From Cytospora piceicola (lineage: Eukaryota > Ascomycota > Sordariomycetes > Diaporthales > Cytosporaceae), in assembly GCA_023375675.1 (NCBI GenBank), contig JALQBC010000021.1, positions 372,001 to 436,000 of the forward strand: a DNA stretch of 64,000 bases, read 5' to 3'. Below are positions 54,845 through 64,000 of this stretch, piece by piece (position 1 is the stretch's first letter; every line of letters begins with the position of its first letter). The notes below the pieces were generated by a model. That model saw only the letters and a program-made list of their open reading frames with translations, searched no databases and had not been told where the DNA came from. The translations under genes were made by a program, and so were the position numbers.

Positions 54845-56650
54845 ATGGATTTTATCAAGAAGCGAAAGCTCAACGCCCTCTTGAACGGACTTGGTAGCAG
54901 CAGACCTTCATACCCCACCGACTCCAGCCCAATACCACAGGACACAGCCAACGACCTCCACGACGCGCCTCAGACACCTCGACCTTCTAATCGAAACCCG
55001 ACTGCCCCCATCGACCCGACGAACTCGTCAATTCACACACCGGCCTCAGACTCCATGTCGATGCGCCAGTCCGCATCCTTTGTCCCGAGGTCAACCCCTT
55101 CACCCGCCGACCTCGACCTCCTCACCAAACGCAGACGTCTCGGCCTCCCGGGCTCGACTCCATCGAAAGACACCAACTCAGCTAGTCAACATGGCGCCCA
55201 GGGCCAGGGCCAGGACAAGACGACCATGTCGAACATAGTATTGAGGAAATGGAGCGGCAACAACACCAATAAGGAGAAGAACACCATATTCAAGCCCAAG
55301 TACTGTCCAGGCGACAGAGAGGAGCTCCTCAAGCGCCTGGCAAGCTTCCAGGAGCTGACCGACTGGACACCCAAGCCCGACCCGGTCAACGAGGTGGAAT
55401 GGGCGAAGCGCGGGTGGACATGCCAGGGCAAGGAGCGCGTGCGGTGCATGCTCTGCAACAAGGAGCTGGTCGTGAAGCTGAACAGGAAGGAGGTGGACGG
55501 CAGGGAGGTCCCCGTGCTCGTGCCCTCGGAGATCGAGGAGGCCCTGGTGGCCAGGTACGTCGAGCTCATCGGCGCCTCCCACTCGGAGGACTGCCTGTGG
55601 CGCAAGCGCGGCTGCGACGACTCGCTCCTCCGCGTGCCCCTCTCGGGCCGCCAGGCCGCCATCCAGGACCTGCGGGCCCGCTACGACGAGCTCTGCGCCC
55701 GCAGGGACTTCCTGCCCTACGAGTTCAACCTGCGGCTGCCCGACGGGCTCGACATCGACGCCGTCCTGGGCCAGCTGCCGCCCGACTTCTTCACCGTGCC
55801 GGCCCCGCCGCCCCCGCAGGCCACCACCACCACCGCAGCAGCAGCAACAACAACAACAACAACAACAACGACAACGACAAACCCGCCAAGGCCCAACCGC
55901 GTGGCCCTCGCGCTCGCCCTCCTGGGCTGGCAGGGCCTCACCAACGCGCGCATAGGCCCCGTGCCCAACACCTCGTCCTGCCACACGTGCCTGCGCCGGC
56001 TGGGGCTGTGGATGTTCAGGAGCAAGGAGGTCGACCCCGCGACCGGCGCCGTCGTCGTGCCCGCGCCCATGGACCACCTGGACCCCCTGCGGGAGCACCG
56101 CTTCTTCTGCCCGTGGCGGAACGGCCAGGCGCAGAGGATCAACCCGCGGGCCCCGGCGCGGGGGGCGCTCGCCGCCACCACCACCGCCACCGCCACCGCC
56201 GGCGGCGGCGGCGGCGGGGACGACGGGGAGGACGCGCCCGGCTGGGTGGTGCTGGCGCAGGTGCTGAAGAACGAGGCGTACCTGCGGGGGCGGGAGGCGC
56301 CCTCCAGGGGGACGCCCGGGAGGGGCGGCGGTGCCGGTGGCGGCGCCCCGGGGACGCCGCAGACGCCGCCGCGGAGGGCGGGCGGCCAGGGCTCGCCCGG
56401 CGCAGGCGGCGGCGGCGGGGAGGGGGAGGAGGAGGACGACGAGAAGGTCAAGGACAAGGAGCGGTGGGCGCGGCTGCGCAGGGTGAAGAGCCTCCTGGGC
56501 ACCAAGGGCCCGAACAAGCTGCGCAAGTCGCTCACGCTGAGCAGGCCTGGGGGCGGCGCGCGGAGCCGGCCGGGGACGAGCCAGGGCGAGGGTGACCAGC
56601 AGCAGGGCGGGGAGGGGGCGCCGGCGGGGGCGGCGGAGCCGGCGACCTAG
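54845..56650 (+). CDS. RSM1: C3HC zinc-finger / Rsm1-like protein
   Basis: Single exon, 601 aa. Relative of fission yeast Rsm1 (mRNA export) and animal NIPA (ZC3HC1). The C3HC domain spans about residues 150-260: KYCPGDREELLKRLASF, NEVEWAKRGWTCQGKERVRC, CNKELVV and SHSEDCLWRKRGC, with zinc ligands C-x2-C and H-x3-C visible. The second, Rsm1-type domain is near 355-425: RVALALALLGWQG, NTSSCHTCLRRLGLWMF and EHRFFCPWRN. Between and after these are low-complexity inserts: poly-Thr/Ala from ACA/ACG triplets near 325-345, and Gly-rich runs near 455-465, 485-505 and 520-535, unusually GC-rich in DNA. The domain calls are confident; the export role is inferred from the fission yeast protein. Confidence 0.87.
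   Translation: MDFIKKRKLNALLNGLGSSRPSYPTDSSPIPQDTANDLHDAPQTPRPSNRNPTAPIDPTNSSIHTPASDSMSMRQSASFVPRSTPSPADLDLLTKRRRLGLPGSTPSKDTNSASQHGAQGQGQDKTTMSNIVLRKWSGNNTNKEKNTIFKPKYCPGDREELLKRLASFQELTDWTPKPDPVNEVEWAKRGWTCQGKERVRCMLCNKELVVKLNRKEVDGREVPVLVPSEIEEALVARYVELIGASHSEDCLWRKRGCDDSLLRVPLSGRQAAIQDLRARYDELCARRDFLPYEFNLRLPDGLDIDAVLGQLPPDFFTVPAPPPPQATTTTAAAATTTTTTTTTTTNPPRPNRVALALALLGWQGLTNARIGPVPNTSSCHTCLRRLGLWMFRSKEVDPATGAVVVPAPMDHLDPLREHRFFCPWRNGQAQRINPRAPARGALAATTTATATAGGGGGGDDGEDAPGWVVLAQVLKNEAYLRGREAPSRGTPGRGGGAGGGAPGTPQTPPRRAGGQGSPGAGGGGGEGEEEDDEKVKDKERWARLRRVKSLLGTKGPNKLRKSLTLSRPGGGARSRPGTSQGEGDQQQGGEGAPAGAAEPAT
55835..55880 (+). repeat. CAA/ACA microsatellite encoding Thr/Ala tract
   Basis: (GCA)n then (ACA)n triplets between the two zinc-binding domains of the RSM1-like gene. 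Confidence 0.85.
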
Positions 56651-57348
56651 GGGGAGGAGTTATGTTTCAGCTGTTGATCTCCAGGTTGCTGATGGGTTTG
56701 GGAGGGACACGGTGGGTGTCATGGCTCTAGGTCTACACGAGGGCTTTGGGATGTATATTGAGAACGTCTTCTGTGACGGTCACAGGTTCTGCTCGACAAC
56801 AACGGAATTGTCTTGCTCTTTTTTTCTTCTCTTTGAGAGCGGCGAAGGCATAGCACAGGCGATACATACCAAATAGGAGGATATCTCCTTTAGTTTGCTT
56901 CTTAATGAGATAATATGAGATATGCTCAGCCATACGCGAGTTTTCACCATGGACTACTTGACACTTCTGTCCTACAAATGAACACAAATTACCAACATAG
57001 CGCCAGAAGCCTTTGTAATCCAAGTAGCCTGATTAACGTCCCTACGTTTTGCATAGTGGATTCCTGATCATTTAGAAAATCCCAGACACATAGGTCTACA
57101 AATGGGAACCACGTAACCAAGGGAGACGAACGAGACGAACGAGACGAACGAAGCCTGTAGGACCATGGTGGTTCTGGCTACTGAGCACATCGTGAAGTGG
57201 ACAAGGTATGACTTGTTTCGACGCACCACCCCTCCTCTGTTTCCGAGGGGGGGGGGGGTAGACACCTTCATTCGTGGACCCGATCAAGGCCGCTCTATAT
57301 CATGATTAAACTTTTGTAAATAGCAAATCCCGTTTTCCCGACTGCAGC
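56651..57348. other. Convergent 3' spacer
   Basis: Between the RSM1-like and HAL2 stops. It has a 10-bp GAGACGAACG repeat at 57123-57152 and a G10 run near 57246-57257. No gene is visible. Confidence 0.6.
57123..57152. repeat. 10-bp tandem repeat (GAGACGAACG)
   Basis: Three consecutive copies in the convergent spacer. Confidence 0.85.
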
Positions 57349-58410
57349 CTATTTGGGCCCCAGGACCTCCTGGACAGACCTCAGCACCTCGGCGTGGTAG
57401 GGCGCGGGGGCGGCGATGACGCCCTTGTTCTCGGCGAGGGTGCGGCCGACGCTGAAGTCGAGCCTGCTGCCGGTGACGTCGGTGACGTGGCCGCCGGCCT
57501 CCCGGACGATGAGGTCCCCGGCGGCGTGGTCCCAGATCTTCTCGACGTACGTCTTGGACGTGGGCAGGCGCAGGTAGATGTCGCCGGCGCCGCGGGCGAT
57601 GGAGGCGTACTTGGCCTGGGAGTCCATGCGCACGCTGGGGCTGGTGATGCCGAGCCTGGCGGCGATCTGGGCGGCCTCGCCCTGCGAGCTGTGGCCCGCC
57701 TCGACGCTCTCGCAGAAGGTCGCCTCGGCCATCTTGTTGATGGGCTTCATGGCGATGGGCTGGCCGTCCTGCAGGCCGCCCGTGCTCAGCGGCCGGCTCC
57801 AGGCGCCCTGGCCCTGCACGGCCGAGAAGATGACGCCGCGGCCCTCGTCCGTGGCGTTGGACCCGATGTCGACGGTCAGGGGGGCCGAGTCGTCGAGGGG
57901 GAGGTTGGGGCACCCCAGGACGCCGACCTTGACGTCGCCGTCGACCATGAGGGCCAGGCACACGGCGTACTGGCCGCCGCGCAGGAAGCCCTTGGTGCCG
58001 TCGATGGGGTCGATGGCCCATATCCGGCCCTTGCTGCCGCCCTTGCTGTTGCCCTGGTCGATGATGTCCAGCGCGGCGTCGGCGTCCTTGATGGAGCCCC
58101 CCAGGGTCTTCTCGGCGGCGGCGTCGTCCAGCTTGGTGCTGGCGACCAGGTCCCAGACGATCTGCTTGAGGTTGGCGTCCTTGCGCATCATCTCGGCCTC
58201 CTCCTCGGCCACGATCTCGTCCTCTGGGAAGTTGGCCTTCAGGGCACTGATGATAAGAGCCTGGGCGCCGAAGTCACCAATGGTGACGGGGGACTTGTCG
58301 TCCTTGGAAACGGTGCCCTTGGCGTGCTCGTGGAAGACGCGCTTGGTGAGGATGGCGGCGCGCTGGACGGCCAGCTGGGCCACCTCGAGCTCCTTTGCGT
58401 ATGCGGCCAT
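57349..58410 (-). CDS. HAL2: 3'(2'),5'-bisphosphate nucleotidase
   Basis: Hydrolyses PAP (and PAPS) to AMP plus phosphate, clearing the inhibitory by-product of sulfate assimilation; Li+/Na+-sensitive in yeast (HAL2/MET22). Single exon, 353 aa, from MAAYAKELEVAQLAVQRAA, the normal length. Metal-binding motifs of the inositol-monophosphatase superfamily are complete: the acidic DEIVAEEEAEMM, WAIDPIDGTKGFLRGG near residues 130-145 and WDHAAGDLIVREAGGHVTD near 305. The in-frame upstream sequence lacks ATG before a Lys-rich run, so MAAY is the likely start. Pathway partner of MET10 about 11 kb away. Confidence 0.95.
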   Translation of the reverse strand: MAAYAKELEVAQLAVQRAAILTKRVFHEHAKGTVSKDDKSPVTIGDFGAQALIISALKANFPEDEIVAEEEAEMMRKDANLKQIVWDLVASTKLDDAAAEKTLGGSIKDADAALDIIDQGNSKGGSKGRIWAIDPIDGTKGFLRGGQYAVCLALMVDGDVKVGVLGCPNLPLDDSAPLTVDIGSNATDEGRGVIFSAVQGQGAWSRPLSTGGLQDGQPIAMKPINKMAEATFCESVEAGHSSQGEAAQIAARLGITSPSVRMDSQAKYASIARGAGDIYLRLPTSKTYVEKIWDHAAGDLIVREAGGHVTDVTGSRLDFSVGRTLAENKGVIAAPAPYHAEVLRSVQEVLGPK

Positions 58411-59690
58411 GTTCTTCTTTTTTTTAATGAATGAAGTGTTAGGTTGTGTGATGAGCTTGTTTGTTTGTGTAGGGGCTAAATTCTGAGGCTTCGATATCGG
58501 GTATGTATGTATGTATGTTTGTATTGACAAGCCTGAGTGAGAAGTTGCACTTATTATCGAATAGCTTGCTTACCTGGTCAGAATGTATAGGAAAGTCTGA
58601 AGAGAAATAGAGGGGTCGAATGCCCCTCAGTAACCCTCCTGACTCGGATTTTATACCCACTGATGACGACGTTCGGGACCCGAAGTGGTGAAGGACGGCG
58701 GACAGCCGCGGTGCAGCCCTTGTAATTAGGATAGCCAGGATGGTGGTTACAATGAGGTAAAGTAGGAGAGACCAGAGTCCGTGAGCCCGTCGAGGCCGTT
58801 GAGGGACCATTTGAGGTGATGAGAGAGAGGTTGGGTTGTGCTGTTCTGTCGTATCTACACAGTACATTGATTGATTGGGTTCCAAGGTTCCAATGTTATC
58901 AAGAAGGGGCCCTGAAAGGCCCTGAAGGGTCCTGACTGGTCCACTATCAAAGTACCTGAAGTACCCAAGTAGATATGTACTTGAGTAACCAGATTCGGAA
59001 ATCGCCCTGTATATCGTTTAATTGACATGCAGCTTGTTTGCAGAGCACACAATGCTATTAATATTCTCTAGCTGGAGCACCTTGTTCAATTGGACACTGG
59101 GCAACCCTCTCTTTAATCCTGAGCAAGTATCTGCCTAACAGTAGGTGTTCTACATTGCCACAGAGACAGTTCTGTAGAGCCTTGAAGAGTGAGCAACAAA
59201 GACCAAGAGAGCTCTAAGGAGGTATCAGCCCCTAAGAAAGGGGCACATGTTCGTGTATCGTTGCGCCGGACTCCGCAGCCGGAAAACCTGCAGAACGGCC
59301 ATGTATCTACGTGTCCAGGAAAGGTATCGCAGCGAGAAGCGGACTGGCGGGTTGTGGAAACCCCCGACTTGCGCATACCCGACCGGCACTGTTGCACCGT
59401 TTGCGGACATCTGCGAGGTTTCATAGCCATCTACTGTGTAGAGTTCCTTGACACTCCACTCAGGATACCTCGCCGCTTTCCAGCCGTGGTTGGGAGGCCA
59501 GATACGCGGGCACATTCCCCCTCCAGTCCCTCATACAGCACTCAAGCGGGTCGCCCAACTTTTGGTCTTCAACAAAACTTCAAAAATGACATGGTATTTG
59601 TACAGGCCATGCCTGGATTGCCCGCGACCACGGCGTCCCAGCAAGCCAGATAGATAAATACACAGGCCCGAGGTAGACATGCGAGCTCGT
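58411..59690. other. Spacer between MRPL6 3' end and HAL2 start
   Basis: HAL2 promoter side plus MRPL6 3' region. It has TGTATGTATGTATG at about 58502-58516 and GGCCCTGAAAGGCCCTGAAGGGTCCTGA-like 10-bp repeats at about 58908-58937. No convincing exon. Confidence 0.6.
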
Positions 59691-60608
59691 CTATTTGATC
59701 TTCTTCTGCTTCAGCTTGATCGTCTCGTCGTTCACGAATATTCCCTTGCCCTTGTACGGCTCCGGTACACGCCACCTCCTGATCTTTGCCGCGAACTGCA
59801 TCACCTCCTCCCGGTTGATCCCCTCCAGCAGGATACGCGTGGGCTGCGGTGTCGAAGCCTTGATCCCCTTGGGCACGCCCAGGTCGATCGGGTGCGAGAA
59901 ACCGAGACGCAGGCAGACAAAGTCCTGGTCTGGGTACTCCTCCAGCGCGGGCCGCTTGTCAATGGACGCCCTGTAACCGATACCCACGAGGCGCAGCACG
60001 GCCGTGTGGCCTTCTGACACGCCGATTATGTACCGCTGGATGTAGGCCCATGATGTTCCTGTAGAGATGAGTGTCAGTAATCTGTCAGTCGTGTATGCAG
60101 GGGGGGGGGGAGGAAGCACATACCCCACATCTCCATCTGCTGCTTAACCTTGTTGTCCTCGATGCTGAGGACTAACCTCCTTGCTGCCGAATCATGGTCG
60201 AGCTTTAGGTATGGGGGCACATTGAGATCGAGTTTGCCTGTTATGCGCACCCCGCGTGAGCCAAAGGTCCCAAGCCCGGAAGACATCCCGTCCCGTGACG
60301 AAGCCATGCCCGTTGTTTCAAGACCTACCTAGCGGTCCCGTCACCGTCACCGTCCTCCTAGGAATCTGCTTGTACTGCGTGTAATCCCTCTGGATGTACG
60401 GCTCGCCGATGGTGAGCTCGACGCCAGGCGGTATCGATATCGGGGTGCGGCCGAGCTTGGACGGCTTCGACGTCGACGCGGAAAACTGCCGGCGCGCGGC
60501 TGGTGCAGCAGCAGCTGGCGCGGAGCTGTGGAAGGCCGGGACGAGGAAGGAGGGTAGGGTTATTACGGACGAGGGCGACAGCGCCCTCGCTTTGCTTGGG
60601 GCGAGCAT
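59691..60608 (-). CDS. MRPL6: Mitochondrial large-subunit ribosomal protein uL6m
   Basis: Component of the mitochondrial 54S ribosomal subunit. Three exons on minus: 60608-60329, 60237-60124 and 60058-59691, giving 253 aa. Joins are TVTGPL(G)|KLDLNVPPYL and MEMW(G)|TSWAYIQRYI (donors GTAGGT and GTATGT). The first ~55 residues form a mitochondrial targeting sequence (MLAPSKARALSPSS ... RRQFSAST, with few acidic residues). L6 core motifs follow: LGRTPISIPPGVEL, IIGVSEGHTAVLRLVGIGYR and LGFSHPIDLGVPKGI. The tail contains RRWRVPEPYKGKGIFVND and the basic KLKQKKIK end. The in-frame region upstream of the ATG is also open, but only from a TTG. Confidence 0.93.
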
Positions 60609-62388
60609 TGTTGCTGTTGCTGTTGTTGCTGTGTTGTACGGCGACCGGGTGCAGCGCTCCAACCACAGCGCAATGCGTCGTCGCAAATGCGATGCAGACC
60701 CGAGCTTCGACCCCGGACTCGAAAATTGAGGTCGCGTGATTATGTAAGCCGGCAGAGCTTCGGTACCGCCGATGGGCCGGCCACTACACTACCACTCAGA
60801 ACTGCGTGCACCGGAATCTCACCCCTGGGCCATATGTCCACGCATTGCTTCAAAGGACGACACGGCAAATCAGGTTTGAAACGGCTGCGAAGAGGTCATC
60901 GAGGTATACTGATATCCTTCGTGGAGTTACTGGTAGACTCAAGGTTACCACTCACTTGACCGTATCTGGCCGCTAGCAGGGAGAGTACCTCACTACCTCG
61001 AACAACGGCGCAACCAGTTTCCCGATACTTGAGACACAAAGCTCTCTCAGAGGGCTTCCAAAGTTCCTAGTGGTTGATAACTAGGTATCAATGTGGCCAT
61101 CATCTCGGCTGCGCTCAGACGGCCGGAGATCCTAGAATCTGTTTAGCATTGAACCTCAAGATGACAACGTGTTAAGCGGGATCGCTATATAGATCTCACC
61201 AAGACCAATTTTGGCTCGATCTTTTTCTCAGAAGCTTTCTTGATAATGATTGGGACTTTCCGAGAACTGGTGAGCCAAACCCAGACCCTGAAATTATCAC
61301 GCACTTGACACTGAATATGAGTCCATAGTAGCTTGATAGTGTTTTTCAGCTTGTTATGAGCTGATCGCATGCAAGTGGCTTGGTCGACGATATTTGGCTA
61401 ACCGACTGTACACGGTCAGTAGGGAACCTAAGCCAGCATACCGATGAGGCTTATGAAGGAAAGTCAACAGAGCAAATGGATTTCACTGTAACTTGAAAGG
61501 AATAAAGTTGACCCAGCCTAGCATCTTGTCTGTGCCGCTGCCGTCATTGGCCTTGATGTAGGTCCTCTGGCTGCCGTCACCGGGCTTCTCTTGTACCTCG
61601 CTCTGATTCTAATTGACAGCTTGCGATATAGTTTCCGACTTCTCAACCACGATCACTATGGATGGCAGTCATCGGGACCCAAGGCTGCGCGTTTGGGGCG
61701 TTCTCTTCGGGTATTGACTTACTCTTGGACAGCGAGAAAGCGATCTAGATGGTGAAACTGAACGGATGATCTAGGTGTCTGCTCGAACTCTCCTTGGCTG
61801 CCCAAGGGTGTATTATCTGAGAATATACTTGTAGATGAGTGATCGTCCCGCGATAGTGCTTTGGCTTGGTGAGGAGCGCCGCCACTACAAACTTGGTGAT
61901 GCCGGGGTCTGCAGTCCTGCAGTCAAGTGTTGCAGGACACAAGGTTCTGTTCGGATCTCTATCAGTACCTAGGTAGTGTGAGCAACAGGTTTGTCGGGTT
62001 TGCCTCTCTTATTGTCCATCCCATCCTTTTGCAAAGTTCTTCATGATCCGGTAGATGAGACGTTGGGCAAAGTTGGGAAGGAGCGCTCTCGACTACTCGC
62101 AACTACCCCCCCCCCCCTACTCTTGCCTAAACGGAAGCCACACACTTTGCTGTCGTATCTTCACTCGCATCCCTCCTATCTTTTTTTTGCCTTTCTTGTT
62201 CTCACTTGAGGCTAGGTTCAATTAATACCAAAGGTGTTTCGTCGACCCTCCTCAATTTGCCTGCCATCCTCTTCAAATCGACTTTTTGACCTTACCTAGG
62301 TAGTCTTCCCTCCCTCCTCCTTCCGTCTGTCTTCTTCCTGCCGTTCTCTTCAACAGCAATCGGGCGTCACTCGAAAAACCTCCTGGAG
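60609..62388. other. Divergent 1.8-kb spacer upstream of MRPL6 and KAR5
   Basis: No convincing exon. Carries TACCTAGGTA at 61967-61976 and 62294-62303, a C-rich run at 62106-62116 and a pyrimidine-rich stretch from about 62120 to 62365, which looks like the KAR5 promoter and leader. Confidence 0.6.
61967..62303. promoter_or_regulatory. Two TACCTAGGTA palindromes upstream of KAR5
   Basis: Exact 10-bp palindromes at 61967-61976 and 62294-62303, the latter about 85 bp from the KAR5 start within pyrimidine-rich promoter-like DNA. Function unknown. Confidence 0.5.
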
Positions 62389-63970
62389 ATGAACTCGAAA
62401 TCCTTCGTGTGGTTCGGTCTACTCTTGGCCAACCACGTCGTCGCATTTGGCTGGGGAAGTCAAAGAGTAGTGAAGACAGGCCCGCGTCATGATTTCAACC
62501 TCAGCCCCTATGAAATTCTGCAGTCAGGATCGCCACCATCCGATGTCTACACCCTCGCATTGAGCGAGCTACAAGACCTCGAGTCCGAGCCTCTTTGTCA
62601 CCGAATCGCTGCAAGACTCCTCGTTGGTAACTGCCAGCTGCTCGACGGCAAAGATGAAGCAACCATCTTGACCGACAGCGGTCGCCAGATCAGAGATTTT
62701 GTCGATTCCTACGCTGCGAGTATGGCTATATGCGACCTCGAGCGAGGCAGATTCAACATTCCAAGCGCGTGCGAGAAGTTTCGGGAACCTGTCCTCGGCC
62801 AGTTGCCACTCAGCGACAAGGCCCACCTCCACGTAACCTCCCGCGAGATCGACCACTGTTTGTCAGGCCTCGCTGCAGAAAACTCGGCTTGGTCTACATG
62901 GGTTAGCTATCGCCACAAAGCTCTTAGGTTCTGCGAAGCTGCAATGGCAGATCAAGAGAAGGGTGAGTCAAAGTTGGCTCGTCCATGATGAACCTTGAAC
63001 TAACAAGCCTTCGTTCTCCTGCAGCCCAAAACATACTCCTCTACCAGCGACTCACCAAGGTCCTCGCAAAGTTGACACATGGCGTCGAGATCGACATCCA
63101 GAAGCACATGGAGAACCTCGAGCTTCGATTCAAGAAGGCTGGTACCGCCGCGCAAGACTTGGAACCGCAATTTGATCGATTGAGAGAGAAGTTGGTGCGA
63201 ATCGAGGACTATGTCTCCCACAATCTCGAACACGCGCTCAAGAATTCTGCCGAGTCTATCAACACCGGCCTGCATGATGCTACGAACCTTCAGCGACTGA
63301 TCGCAATGACCTTGCAGAGTGTCCTCGAGGGCACGTCACATGTCGCCGCGTCCCAAGAGAAGTCTGTGCAGCTTGCCAATCAGAACAACGACGACATGGA
63401 CAAGTGGTCTGCTGTAATAACCGCCGCCGCCGCGACCGCAATGTCACTCAACAAGCAGATAGTACGTATTTTTACCTCCGCGAGTGTCTCCTGATTGGCT
63501 AACCGTCTCTCTACACCCAGGAGCTATCCCGCCTTGACCTACAGGGACTGTCCACGCGCCAACACTCCCTGACGGAAGGACTAGACCGTCTCACCTCCGC
63601 GGCCGACGATATATCGTCGAAGTTTAATGACCACGCGCATGCGCTTGTCGAAGCCAAGAACATGACGGACGATCTCCTCGATACGCTCGAAGAAGTAGCC
63701 GTGGCTGCGGCTATCATCGAAGAAGCTAACTACTCCTACCTTCGGGGCTTTGGCCTCAGCAGCTGGGTCCCTTACATAATCAGCCCCATCGCGACACTGT
63801 TGCTGGGGTCCTACGGCCTCGCGCCCTCGGCGTTCAGGAACTTGGGTCTTATTGCCTTAGGGGAAGTCGTTGGCTTCTCGGTTTCTCACTTGAATTGTGT
63901 CACCTTCCCATGGCCGCCCCTATTTGCTACAGACGAGGCGGTGGTGAATGTTACAACAATGGCGTCTTGA
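62389..63970 (+). CDS. KAR5: Nuclear fusion (karyogamy) protein KAR5/Tht1
   Basis: ER/nuclear-envelope membrane protein needed for nuclear membrane fusion after mating. Three exons: 62389-62962, 63025-63461 and 63521-63970, giving 486 aa. Joins are QEK(A)|QNILLYQRL and [13 protein letters not shown] (donors GTGAGT and GTACGT). N-terminal signal sequence ([18 protein letters not shown]), then a Cys-bearing luminal domain ([25 protein letters not shown]) that is diagnostic of Kar5/Tht1. A long coiled-coil region covers about 200-390. Two C-terminal hydrophobic segments ([35 protein letters not shown]) and a short tail end the protein. Expression in yeast is pheromone-induced; no such site was identified here. 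Confidence 0.9.
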
Positions 63971-64000
63971 AACTTGGGGACACTGGATTTCGGCCGCTTG

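Noticed and set aside
57394..58434. 346-codon open frame opposite HAL2
   Set aside because: Antisense shadow with Leu/Gly/Val/Asp-biased composition. HAL2 on minus has complete catalytic motifs.

Overview
This is nuclear DNA from a filamentous ascomycete (Pezizomycotina, most likely Sordariomycetes). The evidence is the gene families present, short introns of about 50-80 nt with GT(A/G)NGT donors and CTRAC branch points, strong G/C bias at third codon positions, and pyrimidine-rich or TACCTAGGTA-studded intergenic DNA. I cannot name the genus. There are 21 protein-coding genes that I can support, one decayed gene, and no convincing RNA gene, CRISPR array or intact transposon.

Layout. 0.5-8.7 kb: an FLVCR-type MFS transporter (+), the sterol 3-ketoreductase ERG27 (-), an unrecognised polyQ/OB-fold-like protein (+) and the Rpd3L subunit RXT2 (-). 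9.6-13.4 kb: TRAPPC11 (+). 15.7-20.5 kb: a Zn(II)2Cys6 transcription factor (-) whose zinc cluster appears to be split by an intron of about 1.5 kb. 21.7-24.5 kb: MCM10 (-). 25.3-27.0 kb: a small decayed island with a broken FTA2-like gene, an AT-rich patch and a 46-48-bp tandem repeat. 27.8-30.1 kb: RNase H2 subunit B (+) convergent with DASH subunit DUO1 (-). 31.4-36.7 kb: an unrecognised Ser/Thr-Pro-rich protein (+) and AIM21 (-). 36.7-39.6 kb: gene-poor DNA with microsatellites. 39.6-46.5 kb: TVP18, NTF2 and MET10, all on the minus strand. 48.4-56.7 kb: a Cu(I) P1B-ATPase, a possible HIT-fold protein and an RSM1/C3HC zinc-finger protein, all on the plus strand. 57.3-60.6 kb: HAL2/MET22 and a mitochondrial uL6 ribosomal protein (-). 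62.4-64.0 kb: KAR5 (+).

Most of this is housekeeping, with each gene separately promoted. The only pathway link I see is sulfate assimilation: MET10 (sulfite reductase flavoprotein) and HAL2 (which removes the PAP by-product) lie about 11 kb apart. Several genes serve replication and chromosome segregation (MCM10, RNase H2B, DUO1, the dead FTA2-like gene), but they do not form an evident cluster. I did not find a clear new system. The best leads are the OB-fold-like protein, the possible HIT-fold protein, the unknown protein at 31.4 kb, the split zinc cluster, the unusual splice structures (a GC-AG intron and a 16-nt microexon) and the recurring TACCTAGGTA palindrome. Exon boundaries were read by eye from splice motifs and reading frame and need transcript support.
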